Shown one piece after another: positions 8,974 through 16,621 of a stretch of DNA of 64,000 nucleotides. Position numbers and translations under genes: made by a program. The DNA comes from JABDJL01 sp963664065. GTDB taxonomy: Bacteria; Pseudomonadota; Gammaproteobacteria; Xanthomonadales; SZUA-36. Every line of letters begins with the position of its first letter. Position 1 is the stretch's first letter. Below the pieces are notes generated by a model that had not been told where the DNA came from, did not search any database, and saw only the letters and a program-made list of their open reading frames with translations. The stretch lies in contig OY760942.1 of the NCBI GenBank assembly GCA_963664065.1, positions 1,798,001-1,862,000 on the forward strand, read 5' to 3'.

Positions 8974-9228
8974 ATGAGCAAGCCGTTACCTTTAGGTGCG
9001 TGGCCAACTGGCGCTAAGATTGGTCAACATTGTAGGAAGGCTGATCTCTCAGTGGCGGCTGTGCTTTTCCTCGTGAGTTTTGCGCTACTGATACCGGCGG
9101 GCACCGTATACGCTACCCAGGAGGTGCCAGATGGCTTGTCCAACGGCGACTGGGCCAGCATCCAGAGGCAGATGGCAGCGGGTAAGTACCGAGCCTGCGA
9201 TGGCCACCATATTCCCGGTTTCATCTGA
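8974..9228 (+). pseudogene. Truncated secreted protein (N-terminal signal region only)
   Basis: An 84-residue remnant. It has a signal-like hydrophobic segment (ADLSVAAVLFLVSFALLIPA) ending near VYATQ, followed by EVPDGLSNGDWASIQRQMAAGKY. Such a leader plus '(D/N)WxSIxxxxxxGxY' start is typical of long secreted beta-propeller or FG-GAP-like proteins, but here the frame stops at 9228 and no long continuation exists. The next 70 bp contains scrambled coding-like sequence. I infer a truncated gene; family assignment is tentative. Confidence 0.4.
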
Positions 9229-9301
9229 ACTACTCCAGCCCAGCTCAAACCCTTTCTAGGCTTCACTTTCCGTGGCACCGGGTGTTCGCCTGCTCCGGGA
9301 A

Positions 9302-9546
9302 TCAGCGCTTGAAGGGGCTGGAATAGGTCCCGAAAATGACACGCAAATGACACGCAGATAACACGCAGATAACACGCGTCGAGAGGTTCGTGTACGCGAT
9401 CTGTGTCAGATTCGCGAGAATCGTATTCGTCGCGACCGGGGCGTTCGCCGCCGCACAAAGTGCCACGGTGAGGGCGTTCGAGCCGAGGTTGTGGACCTTG
9501 TGCGCCAAATCCTCTACGAACTGCTGGACTTGTTAAAACCTGCCAT
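9302..9546 (-). pseudogene. Phage structural-type protein, frameshifted and truncated
   Basis: A good ribosome-binding site (TAGGAG) precedes ATG 9546, which reads MAGFNK and then hits a stop. Adding one base (a T after AACAAG) gives MAGFNKFQQFVEDLAHKVHN, continuing LGSNALTVALCAAANAPVATNTILANLTQIAYTNLSTR in the frame that is open to 9302. This resembles small phage virion-associated proteins with the pattern FxxFVExLAxxVHxLGS...APVATNT...AYTN. The C-terminal half is lost: an 11-bp tandem repeat array follows NLSTR and the frame ends soon after. One frameshift plus truncation make it non-functional. Confidence 0.6.
9334..9377. repeat. 11-bp tandem repeat, four copies
   Basis: Four head-to-tail 11-bp units: AAATGACACGC twice (9334-9344, 9345-9355) and AGATAACACGC twice (9356-9366, 9367-9377). 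The unit length is not a multiple of three and the array falls inside the broken phage-type gene, just after its conserved YTNLSTR segment. Confidence 0.85.
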
Positions 9547-9567
9547 GATTAAAACTCCTAAAGGTTG

Positions 9568-9590
9568 AAAAATCCCCGCTCATGCGGGGT
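9568..9590 (-). terminator. Rho-independent terminator
   Basis: On the minus strand the sequence forms a perfect 6-bp stem CCCCGC / GCGGGG with loop ATGA, followed by ATTTTT. It lies 5 bp after the stop of the phage-type gene at 9596-9940, and just upstream of the frameshifted phage gene's ribosome-binding site, so it separates the two. Confidence 0.75.
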
Positions 9591-9595
9591 CGAAT

Positions 9596-9940
9596 TTACG
9601 CGAGGATTTCGTCGGCCCGACCAGCGTCAATTACCTTCTTGCTCTCTAGCACGTTAAAAACATAGTCGGCCTCAGACGAGTCGAGCTCGAGTTCGTCCGC
9701 GCCGAGTGAAAATAAGACGTAAGCCTTGAGGCGTCCGCGCTGAATCTGAGTCAGGGTCACCCACCCGGCGTCCTCGTCCATAAGGACGAAGATTCTCCCC
9801 CGCTCGTCGTCCGTGACCCGCTCGAACCAGAGCTCAAGCGGCGTCGCGTTTACCGGGTCCCGGCCCCCTGTCGGGTGAGTGTCCGAGAAAACGTCGGCCT
9901 GTATGTCGTAATTGTACGTCGTCAGAGCATATGGGACCAC
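9596..9940 (-). pseudogene. Phage-type hypothetical protein, 5' end replaced by IS
   Basis: About 110 codons of an acidic soluble protein (YNYDIQADVFSDTHPTGGRD, PLELWFERVTDDERGRIFVL, ADELELDSSEADYVFNVLES). I do not recognise it by family, but it sits directly upstream of a phage-type virion gene with a terminator between them, so I infer phage origin. The only start available, GTG 9940, lies inside the end of the IS element; native sequence begins at about 9920. The original 5' part is not found beyond the element, so the gene was cut by the insertion. Confidence 0.5.
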
Positions 9941-9987
9941 TTGAGCTATTTTCTAAGAGACACTTTTCTGCCCATGCTTTCTCCAGT

Positions 9988-10965
9988 CTAGCCTGCTAAC
10001 CGCAGGTTTTGTATTTTCCTTTGCGTTAACGTTCTGGACTTGATCATTGACCGTCGGTCCAGGATGTCGTTTCTTCTTCCGTTATACACATCAGCCGGCG
10101 TCACGTTATCCAGTGATTCGTGATACCGCTCATGGTTGTAATGAGCCACCCACTGAGCAATGGCACTTTCCAGTTCCCACGGGAAGTAATAATTCTCCAG
10201 CTTGACCACGTTTTTCATCGAACGGTGGTAGCGTTCGATCTTGCCCTGGGTCATCGGGTGGTACGGTGCTCCCCGGGTGTGCTTCATGTCTTGATCCTGC
10301 AACCATTCCCTGAGTTCTTTTGAGATATAGCAGGGGCCGTTGTCAGACAGTAACCTGGGCTTGTGATGCACCCTGACTTCGGTGAGCCCTGTGGCTTTCA
10401 GAGCATCTTCCAGAGTATCGGTGACATCATGCGCCGCCATCGTGGTCGTCAACCGCCAGCTGATGATGTAACGGGAATAGTCATCCAGGATCGTCGACAG
10501 GAAGTACCAGCCCCAGCCCACCACCCGGAAGTAGGTAAAGTCTGTCTGCCACAGTTCATGTACACGCCGTGTCGGATGCTGGAACGCATCGGCTGCGCTC
10601 ATCACTATGAACTGTGGGCTGGTAACCAGGTCATGGGCCTTGAGGATGCGATAGACACTGGACTCCGAGATAAAGTACTCATGGGTATCAGTAAGATGCC
10701 AGGCCAGTTCCCGGGGTGTCAGCTCCGGTTGTTCCAGGGCCACATCAACAACCAGTTCCCGTACCGACTCGGGGATCTTGTTCCAGTGCTGACGTGATGC
10801 CCTGCTGTGGTTCTGCAAGCCATCAGGGCCATCGCGTTCATAAGCCTGATACCAACGGTAGAAACTGCTGCGACTGACGTTGATCTCGACCAGAGTCCTG
10901 CGCACGGATAACTCCGAGTCTTCCACCAGGCGGATAATGGCCAGCTTTTCAGATGCGCTGTACAT
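9988..10965 (-). CDS. IS3-family transposase OrfB (DDE integrase)
   Basis: The 325-residue catalytic half of the IS transposase. The N-terminal part is a helix-turn-helix region; the rve integrase core has the acidic triad D142 (WQTDFTYF), D208 (LLSDNGP) and E244 (GKIERYH), with the 35-residue D-to-E spacing of the IS3 family. Between orfA and orfB there is an A-rich stretch (AAAAAAAG), but the frame relation would need a +1 rather than the usual -1 shift to fuse them, and orfB has its own ATG, so separate initiation is possible. Confidence 0.93.
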   Translation of the reverse strand: MYSASEKLAIIRLVEDSELSVRRTLVEINVSRSSFYRWYQAYERDGPDGLQNHSRASRQHWNKIPESVRELVVDVALEQPELTPRELAWHLTDTHEYFISESSVYRILKAHDLVTSPQFIVMSAADAFQHPTRRVHELWQTDFTYFRVVGWGWYFLSTILDDYSRYIISWRLTTTMAAHDVTDTLEDALKATGLTEVRVHHKPRLLSDNGPCYISKELREWLQDQDMKHTRGAPYHPMTQGKIERYHRSMKNVVKLENYYFPWELESAIAQWVAHYNHERYHESLDNVTPADVYNGRRNDILDRRSMIKSRTLTQRKIQNLRLAG

Positions 10966-10988
10966 CAGTCTTCGTCCAATGTCACACC

Positions 10989-11327
10989 CTACCCAGTGAG
11001 ACTTTTTTTAAGCCAGTCATTGCGCAGGTACAGTTCGGCAACCGCTTGCTTGAGGGTGGTATTTTCTTTTCTGAGACCAACCACTTCATCGCTGTTGGCT
11101 TCTCTGACGGTATCTCCTGACAGGCGCTTTTTACCGGCCTCCAGAAAATCCTTGCTCCAGCGGTAATACAGATTGTTGTTAATACCTTCCTGGCGACACA
11201 GTTCAGCGATCGAGCTTTCACCGCGCAATCCATCCAGTACGATACGGATCTTTTCCTCTGACGAGAACTTGCGACGGGTATTGCGGCGGATCTCCTTGAC
11301 CCGTTTGGTGGTGTTTGACATGCTCAT
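10989..11327 (-). CDS. IS3-family transposase OrfA (helix-turn-helix)
   Basis: A 112-residue DNA-binding protein of the IS3/IS911 OrfA type. It has the basic start RRNTRRKFSSEEKIRIVLDG, a helix-turn-helix (SIAELCRQEGINNNLYYRW), and a C-terminal leucine-zipper-like helix (EVVGLRKENTTLKQAVAELY) used for dimer formation. It precedes orfB with a 23-bp gap and is intact. Confidence 0.92.
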   Translation of the reverse strand: MSMSNTTKRVKEIRRNTRRKFSSEEKIRIVLDGLRGESSIAELCRQEGINNNLYYRWSKDFLEAGKKRLSGDTVREANSDEVVGLRKENTTLKQAVAELYLRNDWLKKSLTG

Positions 11328-11416
11328 ATTGAGACTCCTCTGCTTCAGGTTAAAAATAGCAGAAGTGTCTCTTAGTTAAAGCAGTTGATTGGCCCCATAT
11401 GGGCTGACGTCACACA

Positions 11417-11588
11417 GATGTGTATAACGGAAGAAGAAACGAGATCCTGGATCGACGATCAATGATCAAAGCCAGGACGTTAACGCAAAGGAAAGTACAA
11501 AACCTGCGATTAGCAGGCTAAACTGGAGAAAGTACGGGCAGAAAAGTGTCTCTTAGAAAAAGGCTCAAGTGGTCCCATATGCTCTGAC
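11417..11588 (+). repeat. Inverted fragment of a related IS end
   Basis: This 172-bp segment is an inverted, diverged copy of the left end of the neighbouring IS (9921-10092), covering the terminal repeat and the 3' end of orfB. It begins at GATGTGTATAACGG and ends at GCTCTGAC. Roughly nine in ten bases match. It starts only 5 bp after the target duplication of the complete element, so the two form a large imperfect palindrome. The outermost flanks also mirror each other for about 7 bp (GTACGTC / GACGTAC). Confidence 0.8.
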
Positions 11589-11642
11589 GACGTACAGTGG
11601 CTTCAGAAATGTCCGGTCCACTGTTTAATTTTCTGGAGATAT

Positions 11643-12047
11643 TTACCCGAGCATAAAACTGGCCGAACAATCCGCGATCAGGTCACCGCCATCAGCCAAC
11701 CTGGCCTCACCTTTTAATGTCACCAGTCGGCGTCGTTCGCTTTCGATGCGACTGCTTAAAACGATTTCCTGACCGACACGTAGCGCCTTGCGATAACGAA
11801 TCTCGCATCGGGCTGTGTGGGCCTTGGTATTTTGCAGGTACAGCAGGTTAGCCATCACGTCATCCAGTGCGGAAAAAATAATCCCGCCATGCACGGTGTC
11901 GCTGAAGCCTACGTGGCGATGATTAGGTGTAAACCTTCCGGTGCATTCACCACCTTCAACAACAAACCTGATTTGCAGTCCGATCGGGTTGTCCTGGCCA
12001 CAGGCAAAACACATGGGGGCGGATTCAATAGTGGTGTTTTCTGTCAT
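11643..12047 (-). CDS. PaaI-family (hotdog-fold) thioesterase
   Basis: A 134-residue single hotdog-domain protein. The N-terminus has a CFACGQDNPIGLQIRF motif, followed by a hotdog core with HVGFSDTVHGGIIFSALDDV, where the HGG/IIFSALDD region is the usual active-site helix of PaaI/YbgC-like acyl-CoA thioesterases. The CFACG-DNP-GL start marks a common subgroup of uncharacterised thioesterases. The ATG at 12047 with GAAAGAA upstream is chosen; it leaves 63 bp to the divergent metA. It probably hydrolyses an acyl-CoA, but the substrate is unknown. Confidence 0.82.
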   Translation of the reverse strand: MTENTTIESAPMCFACGQDNPIGLQIRFVVEGGECTGRFTPNHRHVGFSDTVHGGIIFSALDDVMANLLYLQNTKAHTARCEIRYRKALRVGQEIVLSSRIESERRRLVTLKGEARLADGGDLIADCSASFMLG

Positions 12048-12110
12048 TTCTTTCTCTTGTTGCCGGTGGCTTCGTTGCGGGTGCAATGCTTCTATCTTAG
12101 TATCAAGGCC

Positions 12111-13202
12111 ATGCCGTTGGTAGCTCACAATAAACTGCCTACCTTTTCCCGACTTCGAAGTAATGGTCTGGAAATCCTGGATTTCGGTGATGCATTGCAA
12201 CAGGACATCCGCGAGCTGCATATCGGCTTTTTGAACATGATGCCCGATGCGGCGCTGACGGCCACCAAACGGCAGTTCATCAACCTGGTGGGCAATTGCA
12301 ACAAGATTGCGCAGTTTTACGTTTACCCGTTCTCGATTCCGGAGTTGAACAGGGGGGAGAAAGCAGAAACGCACATCGGTAACTACTATTTCGATTTCAG
12401 GGATTTGCAGTCACAGGGACTGGATGCGCTGATCATAACCGGCGCCAATGTCATCAAGCCGGCTCTGGACCAGGAGCCATTTTGGGATCCGTTGATGGAG
12501 ATTGTGCAGTGGGCCGAGCACAACGTCAGTTCAATTTTATGTTCCTGCCTGGCAACCCACGCGCTGGTCAAGCATTACCACGGTATTGAAAGGCAGCATT
12601 TGCCGAAAAAGCATTGGGGTGTTTACAGCCACCGGGTTTCATGTCCGGATCACCCGTTGGTGCGCGATATCAACAGCTGTTTTGATGCGCCGCACTCCCG
12701 TTTCAATACCGTAGAAAAAACAGAGTTAGAGCAAGCCGGACTGAAGGTGCTGGCCGAGGGCGAGGAAGCGGGGGTGCTCCTGGCGGTGAGCCCGGACCTT
12801 TTTCGGATGATTTATTTCCAGGGCCATCCGGAATATGATGCCTATAGCCTGCTCAAGGAATACAAGCGGGAAGTATTCCGCTTTTTGCACGGTGAACTGA
12901 ATGCGCCCCCTCCATATCCCAAGCATTACTTTTCGCCAAAGGCGATGGAAATTGCAGAGCGTTTTCTCAACAAAGCGACGCTGGCAAGGGAGCAGGGCGA
13001 AGAAATCCCTGATTTCCCGGAGCCACAAATATTGCCCTTGGTTGACAATACCTGGCGCGACACCGGCAAGGCCATTATCAACAACTGGCTGGGCCTTGTT
13101 TATCGTCTGACCAATATTGATCGAAAACAACAGTATATGGACGGTGTGAACCGCGATAATCCGCTCAATTTGCTGGATGAAAATACACTGGCGGATCATT
13201 GA
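12111..13202 (+). CDS. metA: MetA-family homoserine O-succinyltransferase
   Basis: First committed step of methionine synthesis: acylation of homoserine. The 363-residue protein shows the MetA fold: LHIGFLNMMPDAALTATKRQF near residues 36-56, the nucleophile Cys146 in SSILCSCLATHA, and the catalytic His-Glu in YFQGHPEYD. It is longer than E. coli MetA (309 residues). Whether it uses succinyl- or acetyl-CoA cannot be decided by eye. It is followed by two Cys/Met-metabolism PLP enzymes that would use its product. Confidence 0.88.
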   Translation: MPLVAHNKLPTFSRLRSNGLEILDFGDALQQDIRELHIGFLNMMPDAALTATKRQFINLVGNCNKIAQFYVYPFSIPELNRGEKAETHIGNYYFDFRDLQSQGLDALIITGANVIKPALDQEPFWDPLMEIVQWAEHNVSSILCSCLATHALVKHYHGIERQHLPKKHWGVYSHRVSCPDHPLVRDINSCFDAPHSRFNTVEKTELEQAGLKVLAEGEEAGVLLAVSPDLFRMIYFQGHPEYDAYSLLKEYKREVFRFLHGELNAPPPYPKHYFSPKAMEIAERFLNKATLAREQGEEIPDFPEPQILPLVDNTWRDTGKAIINNWLGLVYRLTNIDRKQQYMDGVNRDNPLNLLDENTLADH

Positions 13203-13323
13203 ATTGTTTAGCCTGAAAAGTCGTTAAATTGCGTATTCCAAGATTCTGTGATTTGCGTGTATGATTCACCGTTTGGGGCGGCAAAAAACCGCAAACAAGC
13301 TGGACAAAACGAGGATAGTCAAG

Positions 13324-14475
13324 ATGGGTTTTAGCACCAGGCAGATTCACGCTGGCGTCACTCCTGATCCAAGCACGGGATCGATTCTGACGCCTATCTA
13401 CCAGTCCACCACATACGTTCAGAAATCCGTTGATGAGTACCTGGAAAAGGGTTACTCATATTCCCGTTCCGGTAACCCAACGGTTAAAGCGCTGGAACTG
13501 AAACTGGCGGATCTCGAAGGCGGCGCCGGTTGCGCGGCGTTTGGAACCGGAATGGCCGCGGTGCAAGGTGTCATGTTGGCGTTTCTGAATGCCGGTGACC
13601 ACGCCATTATTTCTGATGTGGCATATGGCGGTACCTACCGCCTGTGCACCAAAGTCCTGAGCCGGTTTGGCATTGATTTTACTTTTGCCGATACCTCGAA
13701 ACCTGGAGAAGTTGTAGCTGCTGTGCGCGAAAATACTGTGCTGATCCTGACCGAGACTCCTGCCAACCCGACCATGAAAACATCGGATGTTGCGGCAATA
13801 TCAAAGATTGCCAAGGCGAACAATCTCGTACACGCAGTGGATAACACCTTTTTGACCCCTTATTTCCAGCGTGTTTTTGAACTGGGGGCCGATATCTCGA
13901 TACACAGCACCACCAAGTATATGGATGGTCATAACGCGACAGTCGGTGGAGCGGTGATCTGCAAAACGCAGGAACTTCATGACAAAGTGGCCTTCATCCA
14001 GAACAGCACCGGCAGCATCATGTCTCCACAGGTGGCCTGGCTCACTTTGCAGGGCTGCAAAACCCTGTCGGTCAGGATGGATCAGCAATCCGCCAATGCG
14101 ATGGCCATTGCGCAGTTCCTGGAATCACACCCAAAGGTAGAACAGGTTTGTTATCCCGGCTTGAAATCATTTGCCCAGCATGAGCTTGCCAGCACTCAGG
14201 CCAGCGGTTATGGCGCGATGCTGTGGTTCGAGGTGAAGGGTGGACTGGTTGCAGGTAAACGGCTGATGGACAACGTGGAATTGTGGAGCCTGGCAGAAAA
14301 CCTGGGTTCTGTTGAATCCCTGATCACGCACCCGGTAACCATGACGCATGCGGATGTCGAAGAAGCGGAGCGCCAGCGGGTGGGTATTATTGATGGCCTG
14401 GTGCGACTGTCGGTCGGTCTTGAGGATGTTGAAGACCTGATTTCCGCACTGGAAGAGGCACTCGAGCAGGTTTAA
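13324..14475 (+). CDS. metB: Cystathionine gamma-synthase / beta-lyase family PLP enzyme
   Basis: A 383-residue trans-sulfuration enzyme. The PLP lysine is in HSTTKYMDGHNATVGG; the phosphate-binding YSRSGNPTVKALE and the GTGMAAVQGVMLAFLNAGDH segments are as in MetB/MetC. Given the upstream metA, the likely role is joining O-acylhomoserine with cysteine to make cystathionine, though cystathionine lyase activity cannot be ruled out. ATG 13324 has a GAGGA-type site 9 bp upstream; longer upstream starts are not supported. The 121-bp gap to metA holds no gene. Confidence 0.87.
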   Translation: MGFSTRQIHAGVTPDPSTGSILTPIYQSTTYVQKSVDEYLEKGYSYSRSGNPTVKALELKLADLEGGAGCAAFGTGMAAVQGVMLAFLNAGDHAIISDVAYGGTYRLCTKVLSRFGIDFTFADTSKPGEVVAAVRENTVLILTETPANPTMKTSDVAAISKIAKANNLVHAVDNTFLTPYFQRVFELGADISIHSTTKYMDGHNATVGGAVICKTQELHDKVAFIQNSTGSIMSPQVAWLTLQGCKTLSVRMDQQSANAMAIAQFLESHPKVEQVCYPGLKSFAQHELASTQASGYGAMLWFEVKGGLVAGKRLMDNVELWSLAENLGSVESLITHPVTMTHADVEEAERQRVGIIDGLVRLSVGLEDVEDLISALEEALEQV

Positions 14476-14498
14476 AGCCGTAGGGTCAATCGAAGAAC

Positions 14499-15797
14499 AT
14501 GTCACGCTTTTACCACTTTGACACCATAGCTCTGCACGCAGGGCAGGCCGTGGATGGCGAGTTTGGTGCGCGTGCGACGCCGATTTACCAGACGACTTCT
14601 TACGTATTTCCCGATACCGATACTGCATCAAGCACGTTCAACCTGGAGCGGAGCGGGCACGTATACAGCCGTATTACGAACCCGACGGTTGGCGTACTTG
14701 AACAAAGGATCGCGGCGCTCGAAGGGGGATCTGCAGCGGTGTGTACGGCCTCCGGTATGGCCGCTACCTATTCCGCGATCATCGCAATACTGAGCCAGGG
14801 TGACCACATCGTGGCGTCTTCACAAATGTACGGCGGCAACATCAGCCTGATGAAGAATACGCTGCCGAGGTTCGGTATCACGGCATCGTTTGTGGATCCC
14901 ATGGATATCGATGGTTTCAGGGCGGCTGTGCAGGACAATACCCGGCTGATTTACGGCGAACTGATCGGCAATCCGGGCCTGGATATACTCGATCTTGAGG
15001 CCATCGCAGAAATCGCGGGTGAGCATCAAATTCCGTTCATGGTCGATGCTACCTTTAACATGCCTTACCTGTGCCGCTGCTTTGACTACGGCGTCAATAT
15101 GACCATTCATTCAGTCACCAAGTGGATGGGCGGCCATGGCGTGGCCATTGGCGGTGTGGTCGTGGATGGCGGCAACTTTGACTGGGGAGCGACAGACAAG
15201 TACCCGACCATTACCGAACCCTACGCTCCGTTTTCCGGGATGAATATCTGGGAGGAGTTCGGCCCCAGCGCATTTGCCACACGCATTCGTTGCGAAGCCA
15301 TGCGTGATATCGGTGCAAGCATGGCGCCGATGACTGCGTTCCTGCTGCTACAGGGACTTGAAACGCTGTCTCTGCGTATGGATAAACACATTTCCAGCAC
15401 CAAAGTGCTGCTTGAATACCTGCAGGCGCATGACCAGGTTGCGTGGGTAAACCACCCGGACCTGCCGTCTCATTCCGGCCATGAACTGGCGCTCAAGTAC
15501 CTGCCCAAGGGCGCGGGTTCGATCGTCAGCTTTGGCGTCAAGGGCGGGAGGGAAGCCGGCAAACCCTTTATTGAAAACGTGGAACTGGCGTCCCACCTGG
15601 CCAACGTCGGTGACGCCAAGACCCTGATTATCCACCCGGCGACTACCACGCATTCAAGGATTGATGCAGAAGCGCTGGTGGCCGCGGGAATTACCGAGGA
15701 TATGGTTCGTTTGTCGGTGGGGCTGGAAAACGTTGAAGACATCAAGGCGGATTTCGAAATCGGTTTTCGTGCGGCCAAGCGGATTTCGGACACCTGA
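14499..15797 (+). CDS. metY: O-acetylhomoserine aminocarboxypropyltransferase (MetY-like)
   Basis: A 432-residue PLP enzyme of the larger O-acetylhomoserine sulfhydrylase type. Seen are the start FDTIALHAGQAVDGEFGARATPIYQTTSY, YSRITNPTVGVLE, the PLP lysine in HSVTKWMGGHG and the insert EPYAPFSGMNIWEEFGPSAF that marks MetY against shorter MetB proteins. It makes homocysteine directly from sulfide and acylhomoserine. It is 23 bp downstream of the metB-like gene, so the cell appears able to run both sulfur-incorporation routes from one operon. Confidence 0.88.
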   Translation: MSRFYHFDTIALHAGQAVDGEFGARATPIYQTTSYVFPDTDTASSTFNLERSGHVYSRITNPTVGVLEQRIAALEGGSAAVCTASGMAATYSAIIAILSQGDHIVASSQMYGGNISLMKNTLPRFGITASFVDPMDIDGFRAAVQDNTRLIYGELIGNPGLDILDLEAIAEIAGEHQIPFMVDATFNMPYLCRCFDYGVNMTIHSVTKWMGGHGVAIGGVVVDGGNFDWGATDKYPTITEPYAPFSGMNIWEEFGPSAFATRIRCEAMRDIGASMAPMTAFLLLQGLETLSLRMDKHISSTKVLLEYLQAHDQVAWVNHPDLPSHSGHELALKYLPKGAGSIVSFGVKGGREAGKPFIENVELASHLANVGDAKTLIIHPATTTHSRIDAEALVAAGITEDMVRLSVGLENVEDIKADFEIGFRAAKRISDT

Positions 15798-15799
15798 GC

Positions 15800-16609
15800 A
15801 TGTATTTCGACATCAAGGGCAAGAAAGTATTCGCGACCACCGGTGGAAAGCCTTTTGATAAGGACCAACCCGTGGTGATTTTTTTGCACGGCAGTGGCCT
15901 CGACCATACGTTTTGGGGCCTGCATTCGCGGTTTTTCGCGTTTAGAAAATACGCTGTGCTGGTTCCGGACCTTCCCGGGCATACCCATTCTGAAGGCCCG
16001 TCGCTGACCTCCATTGAAGCGATGGCAGACTGGCTGAATGATGTTGCCACAGCGCTTGATATCGATAATATCTCGGTGGTCGCACATTCCATGGGCTGTC
16101 TGACCGCGCTCGAATATGCATCCCGATTTCCCACAAGGATTCGTAGCATTTCACTGATTACCAGCGGCCTTGCCACACCGGTAAACCCGGCGCTGATCGA
16201 AGCGGCCGAAAACCGGCCGGACGTGGCTATTGCGATGATGCTTGGCTGGGGATTCGGAACTGCGGGCCATTTGCACCAGGGCCCGATACCGGGTAATTCC
16301 ATGCTTGCCGGCGGCCTGAAAGTGATGGGTGGAAATGTACCTGAGGAGTTGGCCACGGACCTCATCGCATGTGATACCTATGGAAGCGGTAAGCTGGCAG
16401 CCGAAAAGTTACGCGGGCCCATCCAGGTCATACTTGCCGGCAAGGATCGCATGGCACCCCGCAAAGCTACCGCGGAACTGGTCAGTCACCTGCACGAACC
16501 GGAGGTACACGTGATTGCCGGCAGTGGTCATATGCTGCCACTGGAAGTACCGGATGAATGTAGAAAACTTCTTAAAAACTTTATATTTACTAACAATACT
16601 TCAAGTTAA
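15800..16609 (+). CDS. Alpha/beta-fold hydrolase
   Basis: A 269-residue alpha/beta hydrolase, 2 bp after metY. The oxyanion-hole segment is FLHGSGLDHTFWG; the nucleophile elbow is VVAHSMGC; the acid and base of the triad are in AGKDRMAP and GSGHMLP. No signal peptide is present, so it is cytosolic. The substrate is unknown: it may be an ester, a lactone or a thioester. It precedes two beta-oxidation genes, so a role in releasing acyl chains is possible, but this is inference. Confidence 0.82.
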   Translation: MYFDIKGKKVFATTGGKPFDKDQPVVIFLHGSGLDHTFWGLHSRFFAFRKYAVLVPDLPGHTHSEGPSLTSIEAMADWLNDVATALDIDNISVVAHSMGCLTALEYASRFPTRIRSISLITSGLATPVNPALIEAAENRPDVAIAMMLGWGFGTAGHLHQGPIPGNSMLAGGLKVMGGNVPEELATDLIACDTYGSGKLAAEKLRGPIQVILAGKDRMAPRKATAELVSHLHEPEVHVIAGSGHMLPLEVPDECRKLLKNFIFTNNTSS

Positions 16610-16621
16610 TTATTCAAATTC

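Larger units (their letters stand above)
9921..11408 (-). mobile_element. IS3-family insertion sequence, complete, with 3-bp target duplication
   Basis: The element carries orfA and orfB transposase genes on the minus strand and has related ends. The left end reads GTCAGAGCATATGGGACCA; the right end, reverse-complemented, reads GTCAGCCCATATGGGGCCA (16 of 19 identical). A second matched block CTAAGAGACACTT...CTGC lies further in on both sides. A GTC triplet flanks both ends (9918-9920 and 11409-11411), consistent with a 3-bp target-site duplication. Both reading frames are uninterrupted, so it could still be active. It disrupts a phage-type gene on its left. Confidence 0.88.

Noticed and set aside
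10982..11233. Second frame within orfA as a -1 frameshift product of the IS
   Set aside because: The -1 frame stops before reaching orfB, so it cannot make an OrfAB fusion; orfB is in the other frame.
11594..11624. Inverted repeat ACAGTGG/CCACTGT as terminator of the thioesterase gene
   Set aside because: The spacer is 17 bases and there is no T run on the minus strand after the stem.
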